DNA from: Aralia elata
Lineage: Eukaryota > Streptophyta > Magnoliopsida > Apiales > Araliaceae
DNA length: 64,000 bases
Reading direction: 5' to 3'
NCBI GenBank assembly: GCA_034770075.1
Contig: CM068388.1
Coordinates: 70,834,709-70,898,708 of the forward strand
Shown here: positions 45,114 to 55,700 of the stretch, one piece after another
Numbering within the stretch: the first letter of the stretch is position 1
Layout: the number at the start of each line of letters is the position of its first letter
The notes under the pieces: model-generated
Told to the model about the DNA's origin: nothing
Database searches by the model: none
The model's input: only the letters and a program-made list of their open reading frames with translations
Program-made: the position numbers and the translations under genes

Positions 45114-46147
45114 ATGTCGACCAATCAAGTTATTTCTGGAAATCAATTGTGCTTTGATCAATTCGAAGGCGTGGAGTCTCATTTATGTAGTGTGCTCAAC
45201 TTGGTTAAGAAAGTTGGATTCTATGAAATTCTAAGTGCAGATGCCAAAGTTTATTCGAAGTTGGTAGAGGAGTTCTATCTAAATGGTTCTTGCACTGATG
45301 GTGAGATCAAGACGAAAATGAAAGACATCACTTTAACTTATGAACCTAGGGAGTTTGGTCACCTGTTAGGGTTCGTCAACCAAGCAAATATAGGGTTTGG
45401 TTCGATCGATACAAAGAAAGGTCTTGAATTTGTGGGGTATAAGAAGAAGAACCCCAATGTTAAGGGTATAAAGAAGAAGGATTTCACTCAAGATTTTGAG
45501 TTTCTTGTAGATATTATAGAAAAGTGTATTTTATGCAAATACCCAACACATGACTTAGTAAGTGATTTGTCATTGCAAGTGATGTATGCAATCACAATAG
45601 AAGTCGAAATAAATTATGGAGTAGTGATCTTTAATTGGATTTCCAACTTATTTAAGAATGCAAAAAAGAGAAGAAATGATAGAAAGCATTTGCCAAAGAT
45701 ATTTTGTGGAAGGTTTATAAGCATCCTATTGTAGAAGAAGATGAGAAAACACATTGGGGAGAAAGAAGGAGAAGCTCTAAATCTGAACAAGAAGATCACT
45801 AAGAAACTATTTGAAAACTAGAAGAGGAATCCAGTTGAGCTCAACAAATCCAAGTAGTCAGATGAAAATGAAAGGACCATCATTGAGGTCTAGAAGCCCT
45901 CAAAGGTTTCAAAGAAAAGGAAATTAACTGAAGAAGAAAAGGAAGAATCTCAAGACTCTGATATGTCATAGACCTCTGCCAATGTGACCTTAACCGCTAA
46001 GAAGCCACAAAAGAATAAACTAAAGATGGTACCAACAGGTATCAAGGCCAAGAAACATAGCCTAAAAAAGAAGAATGTTGTGAAGAAACATGGCTTGAAA
46101 ACGAAGAATGTTGTGAAGAAAATTGATCCTAAGGACTCTCAGAAATA
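45114..46147 (+). pseudogene. Extra ORF downstream of copia pol, broken by TAG stops
   Basis: The ATG at 45114 (MSTNQVISGNQLCFDQFEG) opens a frame that reads LVKKVGFYEILSADAKVYSK, GHLLGFVNQANIGFGSIDT, KKKDFTQDFEFLVDIIEK and INYGVVIFNWISNLF. After a TAG at 45732 it continues in frame through further TAG codons to a lysine-rich tail (KKPQKNKLKM ... KKIDPKDSQK) ending at 46147, about 344 codons in all. A related ORF is at 62915. All five internal stops are TAG; at 45891 the other copy has CAG. I do not recognise an enzyme. It has no signal peptide or membrane segment, so it is not an obvious envelope. Nucleic-acid binding through the basic tail is only a guess. Confidence 0.7.
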
Positions 46148-46255
46148 AACAGTTGGAGTCTGCATGATTTGTATGATTTGATTTGATGATGAAAATTCTT
46201 AATGTATATCTGTACCAATGAGTTTTTGTATAGTCCTTCTTAATGATTCAATGTA
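46148..46255 (+). other. Copia 3' end up to the MULE target site
   Basis: Non-coding; it matches the 3' end at about 17565-17640. It ends with the 9-bp target duplication TTCAATGTA (46247-46255). Confidence 0.75.
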
Positions 46256-46635
46256 GGGTTAAATGCACAGATGCTCCTTGGACTATGGCCTTTTCGGATT
46301 TTAAACCCAATTCTTTTCGTCAACGCATATAAGACCCATTACAATTTAAAAAATTGGATATTGAACCCAACAGCACCACATGTGCGTTGACTGCACACGT
46401 GGCGCCACGTGGCTTTGCTGATGTGGTAATAATTGGTTTGCACTTGAAAAAAATTGCTTCTACCCGGTTTCGAACTCTGGCCAACAAGTTAAAATCCAAC
46501 ACCCTTCCCACCCGAGCACCACGGGCCTAGCTGGCAATTGATCCCAAGAAATTCATCATATATTTTGTTTGAATCCTTCCCCAGCCAAGTCCTCAAAAGA
46601 CTTTTCTACCCCCACTTGCACCATCTCATCTCCCT
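46256..46635. repeat. Left terminal inverted repeat of the MULE
   Basis: It pairs with 52350-52730. Near 46456-46526 it contains, on the minus strand, a tRNA-like segment with A and B boxes. The protein frame seen here in both TIRs is a by-product of the repeat. Confidence 0.92.
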
Positions 46636-46689
46636 TTCAACATCGTTCTATTTCATATTCCTTCAATTGACTAATTAGGGTTATGAATT

Positions 46690-46832
46690 TGGGCTCATCC
46701 GAAGGAGAAATAGGCAGTGGTGTGAAGAAATATTTAGCAACCTATGGCTAGATTGTAAGTGCATCTGAAGGAGAAATAGGCGGTGGTGTGAAGAAATATT
46801 TAGCAACCGATGGCTAGACTGTAAGTGTATCT
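46690..46832. repeat. Tandem duplication of about 67 bp
   Basis: GAAGGAGAAATAGGCAGTGG through ATGGCTAGATTGTAAGTG is repeated head to tail just inside the left TIR, in the presumed transposase leader. Each unit ends in a good splice donor, TGTAAGTG. Confidence 0.85.
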
Positions 46833-47214
46833 ATCATCTTCTTCATATTTTCTTTGTTAATTAATTAATTCCACTATTGTCTGTTTGTCGGCCCCTTTAA
46901 TGGTAACTTTTTGTTGCTTTATTTCTTTATCACAAGGACCCATGTTGTGGTCCAAATAGGTTGTGCATGTCTTTATTCTTTCTTTGTTTATGACACTGAA
47001 TGTTGTTGCTTTGGTCCTACACTGAATGTTGTCTCTATTCTTTCTTTCCTTGCTTCAATAGTCAACAGAACCTTGTTGTGGTCCTACTGAGTATTGTCTT
47101 TGTATGTATGTTGTATATGTTTGTGGTGGGCTATATAACTAGCTTTCCTTTATAAATGTTAAAATAAAAAATATTGTATCCTTTTAATAGTTGTTTATTT
47201 ATTTTTTAATGTAG
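46833..47214 (+). other. Leader or intron of the MULE transposase
   Basis: No coding domain. TTTTTTAATGTAG|TTACTTGG at 47214 looks like a splice acceptor directly before the first recognisable transposase codons. Confidence 0.45.
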
Positions 47215-48804
47215 TTACTTGGTTGTTGAACTCCACCATGGTGGTTACTTTGGGTTACATCCTGTAATGCATTACAGTGGAGAAAAGATTGATAAGTTCA
47301 GAATCCCCTATTTAGATCTAAATTTTGAAAAGCTGAAGACAACATGTGAGGGATTTGGGTATACAGATGTAATAGGTTTATATTACAAAATGTCTGATGC
47401 TATGTTTTGTGGCCATTTCGATAATCTTGAAAATGATGATGACCTTAATATTATGTTAGATGAAGTTGTCAGTCATAAATATGTTGAGATATATCTTGAG
47501 CATGACTCTGAAGGGGGGAAAATGGTAAAAAGGTTGTCGAAAATCATGATGGTGTTGCTGTTGAAGAAAATGTAGATCTGATTTCAAATAGTTTTGATGA
47601 TACCTATATAATTGATGAGGATGAAGAAGAGTTGTTTGTAACTGATGATGAAGAAGTAAATGAGGCCAGAACAAATATTAGGGAGTATAAACAGAATCAA
47701 AACCAAGTGAATCAGGTGCAAAATAGTGGTGAACATCAAACTACAACCACCCAGGAAACTCCAAACACTGCTTCACATCAAACTGCAAGCACACATGAAA
47801 CAAATAATGTTCCTGATGCAGAAGATTGTTCTGAATCTGATAGTGATAATAGAGGTATTGATGGTGAAAATAGTACTAATTATGACACTGACCAAGTAGA
47901 AAATGATAGTCCTAAAGAAGCTGACTCAGAGGATGATATACTAGTTTGGAAACAAAACCCTTGTCCAGTCTATAACCCCAGTACTGATGTCATGAAGACA
48001 AAGCTAGAGGTAGGAATGTTATTTGCAAACAAGAAAGAGTTCATGTCTGCTGTAATTAATTGTTCATTAAAAAAGGGTTTTGATTTAAAATTTATCAAAA
48101 ATGAGAAAAATAGGGTCAGAGGGAGATGTATGAATAGCAAAAATTGCCCTGTCAAAGTGTTGGGAAGCAAGGTTCAGTTTCAACCAACTTTTCAGCTTCG
48201 AAGCATCAGGAGAAAACACAGATGTTCAAAAACTTTACTTAGTAGGCAAGTTACTGCACAGTGGTTGGCAAGGAACTTGAATAGGGAACTTAAAGAATTT
48301 AGAAATTGGAGACTTATTGATGTTCAATCTTTTGTAAAAAGTAAATGGCACGTTAATGTCTCAATAGACAAATGTTTTAGGGCTAGACAGTTTGCATTAC
48401 AAGAGTTGATGGTTCACATGAAAGAACATTATAGCAAGTTGCATAGATATATTGAGGAGTTAAAAAGGTCAAATCCTGGTATTACCATTGACCTGTATCA
48501 AGTATTTTTCTCTGGTGCGCTTGAATTTAGAAGACTTTATATTGGATTTAAGGCTTTTAGGGTTGGTATGCTTGGTGGTTGTAGGAAAATAATTGGGCTA
48601 GATGGCTGCTTTTTAAAAGGGTGTTGTGGTGGGCAGCTATTAAGTGCTGTTGGTAGAGATGGCAACAACCAAATGTTTCCAATCTCTTGGGCAGTTGTTG
48701 AAGGAGAAAACAGAAAGTCATGGGGGTGGTTTCTAAACTTGCTCAAAGATGACCTGCAATTACAAGAAGGTGAAGGGTGGACCTTCATATCTGATCAGCA
48801 AAAG

Positions 48805-48905
48805 GTATATACAATTATGCAAATGTTTATTTCAAATCTGCAATTGTTTATTTCATTTTGTTATACGTATGTTATTCATTAACTTAATTTGTCTTTGTAT
48901 TGCAG
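48805..48905 (+). other. Intron in the MULE transposase gene
   Basis: The donor CAAAAG|GTATAT and acceptor TTGTATTGCAG|GGATTA bound 101 bases. Removal joins ISDQQK to GLEGAL in frame inside the transposase core. Confidence 0.85.
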
Positions 48906-49957
48906 GGATTAGAGGGGGCATTAACAGATCTTTTTCCTTTTGCTGAAACTAGAAATTGTGCAAGGCATATTTATGCCAATCTGAGAAAAAGGTACAAAGG
49001 CATAGCCTTGAAGAAAACCTTCTGGAGGGCAGCCAAAGCTACAACAACAGTTGATTTTGAGTATGAGATGGATAATATTAAGTAGTTAGATGAAGGTGCG
49101 TATGATTTTTTAATGGCTAGGAGTCCTAGAAAATAGTGCAAGGCTTTTTTCAAGACTGACACAAAATGTGACATTGTGCATAATAATCTATGTGAGTGTT
49201 TTAATGGATACATCATTTATTCAAGAGGAAAGCCATTGATTGAGTTGTTAGAAGACATAAGGCAAATGTTAATGACCAAGCTACAACAGAAGAGGGATAT
49301 TGCACTGAAGAAAAAATGGAATATTTGTCCGAGGGAAAAAAAGGAACTTGTCTGTAACATTGAGAAAAGCTGTGAATTCTGTGTTCTATACAATGGGGAA
49401 CTGCAGTTTGAGGTTTCATCCATTTATTTTCGTGATGGATACACAGTAGATTTGCAAAATCACAGTTGTTCTTGTAAGCTTTGGGACCTTAGTGGTATTC
49501 CCTGTGCACATGCATGTGCTACAATATTGTACATGAGATACAAACCTGCAGATTATGTTTCAGATTGGTTTAGTGTCCAAACCTATATGAGAGCATACTC
49601 AGAAATGTTGAGAGTTGTTAGAGGTGAGAGATTTTGGCCTAAGGTTTCTTTGACTCCACCATTACCTCCTCCATTAAAAAGGCCAAGAGGTAGGCCACAA
49701 AAATTGAGGAGGAGGGAGATAGGTGAGGAGGCAGACACATCAACAAGTCAGAGCAAGAGAAAACATGGTGTAGAGAAAGTATCTAGGAAAGGCACTATAA
49801 TGACATGTAGTGTGTGTAAGACAACTGGCCATAATCGGCTAACTTGCAAGGTAGCAGCAGGAACAAGTGTAAGTTTATTGGTGTGTATTTACATTCTATT
49901 TCATTGTATTGTGTATATTGGTCTATATTACTGATTTTATATTGTTACCCAATGTAG

Positions 49958-50041
49958 GAGACTGTTGAGGGCGGCGAAAAGGTATCATACCCAATGTAGG
50001 AGACTGTTGAGGGCGACGAAAAGGTATCATATAGTAAGCAG
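49958..50041 (+). repeat. 42-bp tandem duplication across a splice acceptor
   Basis: GAGACTGTTGAGGGCGGCGA plus AAAGGTATCATACCCAATGTAG occurs twice. Each unit carries an acceptor-like CCCAATGTAG and the first 24 bases of the following exon, so the acceptor is duplicated. Confidence 0.85.
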
Positions 50042-50806
50042 ACAGAAAAAATGACCGAAGAGGTATTACAATTATTTTAATTTATAATGATACAATATAT
50101 TACTGATTTTATATTGTTCACATGTTCTTGCTCTATTTGTATACAATGTTGATTGACATTTTTTTTAACATGCAACTTGAACGTAGACTGCTACAAAAGA
50201 AGTTGAAAAGAGTAGACCAAAACTGCCATTTAAAAGAAAGCCCCTGTCTCATTCTGCAAATATTGGTAAGAGGCCAGGAAGAAGAGAATACATACCTCCA
50301 GGTTTTGGCACTTACATATCCCCAAGAACTGGCAACACATACATTTCAGTAAGTATTTAAAGTAGTCAAGTACTATGTGTTTTCATATTGTAATGTCATT
50401 TATTGATATGTTATATGATTTTTATTGCCCACCATATTAGACTGCACCTGGAAGATGTTACCTAGCTGGAGATGTCCCAAAAGCTGGTAAAAGTGGTAAA
50501 GTTGTTGACAAGGTTAAACAGAAATACCAACCGACTGACAAGGGAAAAGGAAAGGCAGTGTCAACTACCAGTGAACCAAAAAAGAGACCAAATTGTCCGA
50601 AGGAGAAATTGATGTCTACTGCTATAAGAGTGGGAGAGTCTTACAGTGATATAACTGAAACAGAGTATCAGTTGATGACTCAAGCATTGTATAACAGCAC
50701 AAGGGAGACTAGAAGGGCTGGAATAGCAGATGGTGAGGGCCAATCAACTGGAGTGGCAATGGACTTTTTCAAAGGTGGTGGAACTCAAGAAAATGCAAAC
50801 AAGTAG

Positions 50807-51665
50807 AAGGATGTTAGGCTGAAGTTGGTTATGTAATTTATTTCTCTATTTATGTGAACAACTAGGTGCATGATTTTGTATTACTGTCAACAGTTCACAT
50901 GATGCTTTTGGTGTTTGGAATTAACTGTGCAAATGATGTTCTTGGTGTTTATGTTCAAATGATGTTTTTGGAAGAACAGATGGTGTTAATATTAATATTT
51001 GAAGTTTCAGTTATTATGGTAATGTAATCTTGTTTATCTATTTTAAGTGTCCATCTTTGACTTATTCACTTATTATTGTAATGTCCAAAGTGGTATGAGT
51101 AACATGAAAAACATCAGACTGCAATAAGAATAGCTGCTGCCCAGCCATCTGTGCATTCCAGGCCTTTAAGGTGAAGTACCAATCTTCCAGATAAGCAACT
51201 TAAGATAAGAAGGTTCCTTGAGGGTACACAAAATAAATTTTCCCCACCAATGTACATGCATATCAAGATCAATTTTATCTGCAATTCCTTTTTTACAGTC
51301 TCATTTCAATCCTATGCTAAATAAAGAGATAACTATATCAAACAACTCAAATTTAAGATGTGTGCAATGCTTTTATACCAAACTTATGCCAAGAATACAA
51401 AGCCATAAGTGAATAGTATACACAAAAAAACCGAGAACAATGGGGTAAGATAGGTGGAAACACTATAACGGAGGTATACATGAATATATAGACAGAGAGG
51501 AAGAAGAGTTTCTAACATCCAAAAAACTCAAAAACGTTTTTAAAATTTCATAAGCAGCTGAACCTTGGATGATTAATTACTTACGAACCATAAAAATAGT
51601 ACAAAATTCAGACATACATTCACAATGTACTTCAAATTGAGTCATACATTTAGTCACCATTTAAC
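50807..51665. other. Convergent intergenic region in the MULE
   Basis: AT-rich 3' flanks of the two convergent genes. No further gene is seen. Confidence 0.6.
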
Positions 51666-52242
51666 CTAAAACATGTTTTTGCACATGCTCATAAACAAAA
51701 TAAAAACCAACCCAATTACAAGTACGAACCACTTTTCCCTTGTTTCTAAATTTCTTAATTTATCTTTTAAAGACTTCAAATCATTCTTCAATTTGACATT
51801 CTTCTTTGTCAATTTAGCTACTTGCAGTTCCAGGTCATGAGTTTTAGCCCTTATCATGTGTAACTCAACCTCAATGTTCTTCATATTGAACAGAGACTGC
51901 AAATTCTCAGCATCTTCTAACTTGTTCATAGTGTCAATCCATTCAAAAACCCCACAAAAAGATTCCTTCTGTACCAAATTTGTCAAACAATGTGAAATAT
52001 TATCACATGTGTAAATAATTAAATTAATTAATTATAGCAAGCTAAATACCAAAACTTACACCATAATTTGAACAACCATAAAACTTCCTCCCTACAGTTT
52101 TTCTATTTGACGAGGTACGTATTCTTGCTCGAATGCCGCAGCCACAATACTTTGTAGATGAAATTCCACTACCTCCAGTAGAATTTGAACATTCCCCAAC
52201 CTTTATGTTGGTAGATGCTTTATAAATCTTTCCCCTTTCCAT
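51666..52242 (-). CDS. GRF zinc-finger, coiled-coil, membrane-anchored protein
   Basis: Two exons, 52242-52060 and 51968-51666, joined across a 91-bp intron (GGT|GTAAGT ... GGTACAG|AAGG), give 161 residues with no break. The GRF-type zinc finger spans both exons: KYCGCGIRARIRTS, GRKFYGCSNYG, then CGVFEWIDT, the usual four-cysteine pattern. Next comes a coiled coil (about residues 85-140, LELQVAKLTKKNVKLKNDLK) and a hydrophobic C-terminal segment (WFVLVIGLVFILFMSMCKNMF) typical of a tail anchor. Plants have many small proteins of this build, often annotated as uncharacterised GRF-domain proteins. Its place inside the MULE, convergent to the transposase, suggests a passenger or accessory gene. 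GRF fingers are thought to bind single-stranded nucleic acid. Confidence 0.8.
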
Positions 52243-52349
52243 TACTCTATCGAATCGTCCCTAACCCCCTGAAATTTAAAAGATTTTGCAAACCCTAGTT
52301 TAAAACAGAGAGAAGCCGAAGCGAAGAGAGAGAAGGGCCGATCTGAAAT
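52243..52349 (-). promoter_or_regulatory. Upstream region of the GRF gene next to the TIR
   Basis: A short 5' flank lies between the ATG at 52242 and the right TIR, so transcription probably starts from or near the TIR, as in MuDR. Confidence 0.4.
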
Positions 52350-52730
52350 TGAAGGAATGAGATGGTGCAAGTGGGGGTAGAAAAGTCTTTTGAGGACTTG
52401 GCTGGGGAAGGATTCAAACAAAATATATGATGAATTTCTTGGGATCAATTGTCAGCTAAGCCCGTGGTGCTCGGGTGGGAAGGGTGTTGGATTTTAACTT
52501 GTTGGCCAGAGTTCGAAACCAGGTAGAAGCAATTTTTTTCAAGTGCAAACCAATTATTACCACATCAGCAAAGACACGTGGTGCCACGTGTGCAGTCAAC
52601 GCACATGTGGCGCTGTTGGGTTCAATATCCAATTTTTTAAATTGTAATGGGTCTTATATGCGTTGACGAAAAGAATTGGGTTTAAAATCTGAAAAGGCCA
52701 TAGTCCAAGGAGCATCTGTGCATTTAACCC
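52350..52730. repeat. Right terminal inverted repeat of the MULE
   Basis: It pairs with 46256-46635. The plus strand at 52460-52530 carries TGGTGCTCGGGTGG (A-box-like) and GAGTTCGAAACC (B-box-like), about 30 bases apart. Confidence 0.92.
52460..52530 (+). other. tRNA-like segment inside the MULE TIR
   Basis: GCCCGTGGTGCTCGGGTGG, then TTGGATTTTAACTTG and GAGTTCGAAACC, follow tRNA order (D arm, anticodon region, T loop). Stems are imperfect, so it is tRNA-derived and not a functional tRNA. The left TIR holds the same on the other strand. Confidence 0.55.
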
Positions 52731-52739
52731 TTCAATGTA

Positions 52740-52766
52740 CAAGGACTTAGAGTTAAAAGACAAACT
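52740..52766 (+). promoter_or_regulatory. Copia polypurine-like tract before the LTR
   Basis: CAAGGACTTAGAGTTAAAAGACAAACT precedes the LTR start TGTTAGG at 52767. The equivalent stretch before 17652 and 30679 reads AAAGGACTTAGTTTAGGGATC. Confidence 0.6.
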
Positions 52767-55700
52767 TGTTAGGTTGATCTCTTTGAATTGATATGAGGCA
52801 TAATCAATAGGCTTAATATGTATGTAAAGTTAGTCTGACGAGCTGTAACGATCGGTAATTTTAGATTTCCTTGTAACCCGAGTTATGTATGAATAAAATG
52901 AATTTTTATTTTTATTTTTATTATTTTGTGTTACGTGCTTAGAGTTGTGTTGCAGCCTAGAAAATATGTATGTGTTAAATTTTATGTGTTGTTGTGTCGT
53001 TGGAGTGAATAAGTCGATTTTGCAAAAATTCATATAATCACTAATTACAAAGCACGTTTCCCGAGGTACTATTCACGAGCACTATTCATGCCCGAATAAT
53101 TTTGCGTCTTTTTCGATTCCTATTAATTTTGTTAAGGCGTGTATGCGAGGGAATAATTTTTCCAAGTGTCAGAAATTTTATTAGAGCTGATACGTGATTT
53201 AATCCGTATCCGAAATGTATAATATGAGTGTTCCGAATAATTGGACAATCCCATAATAATTATTTTTGCGTGTCCCAATATTTTGTGGGAGTACCCATTT
53301 TAATTTTGGGTAGATTTATCTACCAAATTTGGTACAAAAGTGGGAGTATTCGGGTACATTTATCTGTATATTCGGATTGATTGGAGAGGTAATTAAGCCT
53401 CAACCAATCAGGAGAGAGCACTAATTAAAGTAACAATCAGATGAGGGGGGGACAAACCGTCACAGTACACCATATATGGGAATGTTAACTTCACAAACAT
53501 TCTCCTTAAAGAAGAAACCCACCGAGCTCGGGTATTACACCCTCTCATTTCCCCGAAGCTTCAATCCCTTCAACTTATTCCTCTCAAGCCATTCCCAAGT
53601 CTGCAATCCTATCATTCCTTGTTGCTATCAGATTGGAGAATACACACAGAGAGAGAGAGGGAGAGAGAGAAATATAGAGAAGAAGAAGCAAACAAGCTAC
53701 GGGAAGAAGAAGGGAAGAAGAAGAAGAAGCACGGGAGCTAGAGGAAGGAGAAGAGGAATCCTAGTAGCTTCCATAGCAACCTTAGAAGTAAAAATAAGAG
53801 GTAAAATCATCTTTCCTCCATTGTTAAAGTTTTTGAGTTTTTGAAGCTTTCTTGATGGGTTTTGCGTTTATGGAGATTTTTGGTTGTTATTGTTGGTTGT
53901 GGTTGCTTAATATTGTTACCAAGACACCTTCTAAGCTATTAACACCATTAAAGTGGAACAAAAACGAAGAGAAATCCGAACCTTGGCTTAAAGGATGAAC
54001 TATGGACATTTTTGGACTTTTGGACCTTTGGACTGTTTAGAGGACTATAAAGCCTGGATGGTGTAATTATTTTGATTGTTTGTTGTTGTAATATTGTACT
54101 TCCATGAGTTGTAAAGATAACCTAGTTGGGATGAACCAAAAATATGCAAAAATGAAATTACAGTGAAGGTTTTAGTAAAATGCACCATGACTGCGAAAAA
54201 CAGAGTATGCAGTTTATGTTTTGGCTTAAGATTTGATCATGTTAGCATTTATGGGTAATCCTACATTTTTGAAATGTTGTAGCCCCGTGTCTTACGAATC
54301 CATAGAGTCCGTAACGGACCAAATTGATCGAGTATAGAGGGAGATATTGAAGCTGGAGCGGGCGAGAGTCTGCCAGTTCACGGTTCTGCAGGAACTGCAG
54401 AACTGCTACTGCATGCTGCTGTTCCGCGCCTGGTCCGGGTCGGGTCAGGCTGGACCGGGTCGGGTCGGGTTGGACTGGGTAGTCGTAGCGGCAATTAATG
54501 CATTTTGATGATGTGAAGACTGTATTGAACCTAGTCCTCACATGACTAATATTTATGATGATTTTAATGAACTGTAGGGTATTATTTTTAAAGGACGATT
54601 AACGTCGAGATTTTAACGCACGCGCAAGGCAAGTTCCTTACTCAACCCTTATTTAATTGTGCGAGTTTTCCTTACTCGATTTATTATTTTGCAAGTTTAC
54701 TTACCCTACTCCAAATTATATTCGAGCAAATATTATTTATTGAGTAAGCTTATTGAGCTTCTTGACTCCATTCAAATTACTTATCAATTTAGCAATTAGT
54801 ATGCTACTATTCATACTTTTATTCAAGTATTGCAATGAAAGCCCATTTCATGCAATGTTATATATTGTGTGATTCCAAAGATTATGAATTGTTATTCATT
54901 CAAGATATTATTGATGCTATTAGGCATGTTGTTAAACCTTAAAGTTCTTTATTCTATAAACGGTTTGAAAGCTATGTCTAGGCTAATTGCTCTAGCTAGA
55001 CACTTATTGATTTGTTTATTGAAGTGAGGTTAAGTCCTCCAACTATTATTGTTGTTAAGTAAAACTGTCCGATCAAATTGTTTTGGTCTGGACTCCCATG
55101 TAAAGCTGAGAAGAACAACCCTCATAGCAGGGGAAATTGTATAAACATCGGGGAACCGACACGCGCGTAAATAGAAAATGTAAGGCTTATGCATAACGCC
55201 AGGTATTTTAGGCTGATCACCTATTGTACTAGTTTTATGGATTATCGGATGAATTTCCAGTAATTCTAGAATAGAGTTCTGTGCCTTGGTGCACCTTCAG
55301 TATTGAATAATTCCTTTCTTTGGGAAACTTTGAAATCCTTGGATACTTCAGAAATCCTTCGGTCCATAGCGACCGCTATAACGGTGATAAAAGAAGTTGT
55401 TTATTTCCTTGACTTAGATAAATTTTTACTCTTGTGAGCTATAAAGTTATTCATATGATTATTTCATTGCTATTATACTTGCGGGGCAAATTTGTTGCTC
55501 ACCCCTTGCTTTCCTTAAACCATTTCAGTTAGTGCGGCATGTGGCGAGAGCTCAGGAAAAGATAAGGGAAAGGGGAAAGCTACTGATCAGTTATAATTTA
55601 TTATTCTAGAATTACCGTTTGTATTAAGACTTATTAATTGACGTTGTGTATTAAGACATATTTACCCTTATGTATTATGTTATGTTTTGCTGTAGTCTTG

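Larger units (their letters stand above)
47215..50806 (+). pseudogene. MuDR-type MULE transposase, multi-exon, broken
   Basis: The N-terminal PB1-like domain (VVELHHGGYFGLHPVMHYSG) is followed by an acidic linker, the MuDR DNA-binding domain (LEVGMLFANKKEFMSAV ... RHRCSKTL-like), the transposase core (KIIGLDGCFLKGCCGGQLLS, FPISWAVVEGENRKSWGWFL) and a SWIM zinc finger (CSCKLWDLSGIPCAHAC). An AT-hook-like KRPRGRPQK and a knuckle-like CSVCKTTGHNRLTC follow. An intron at 48805-48905 keeps frame. Small 3' exons lie at about 49958-50081, 50188-50349 (PPGFGTYISPRTGNTYIS) and 50443-50806. Breaks: a shift at the G6 run at 47513-47518 and TAG codons at 49084 and 49134. It cuts and moves the element by its TIRs, but this copy is dead. 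Confidence 0.92.
46256..52730 (+). mobile_element. MuDR-type MULE, TSD TTCAATGTA
   Basis: The ends GGGTTAAATGCACAGATGC and, inverted, the same sequence start terminal inverted repeats of about 380 bp. The 9-bp direct repeat TTCAATGTA flanks them at 46247-46255 and 52731-52739, the size typical of Mutator elements. Rejoining the flanks restores the copia 3' end. Two convergent genes lie inside: a MuDR-type transposase (plus) and a GRF zinc-finger protein (minus). Confidence 0.95.

Noticed and set aside
46320..46511. 63-residue protein frame found at 46320 and again at 52475
   Set aside because: The two frames are the two arms of the MULE terminal repeat read on opposite strands; no domain, and they overlap the tRNA-like segment.
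52460..52530. Functional tRNA gene
   Set aside because: A and B boxes are present but acceptor and anticodon stems do not pair well, and the sequence is part of the TIR.
53476..53844. 122-residue frame with a basic tail
   Set aside because: Lies in the solo LTR over GA-rich simple sequence; composition explains the frame.
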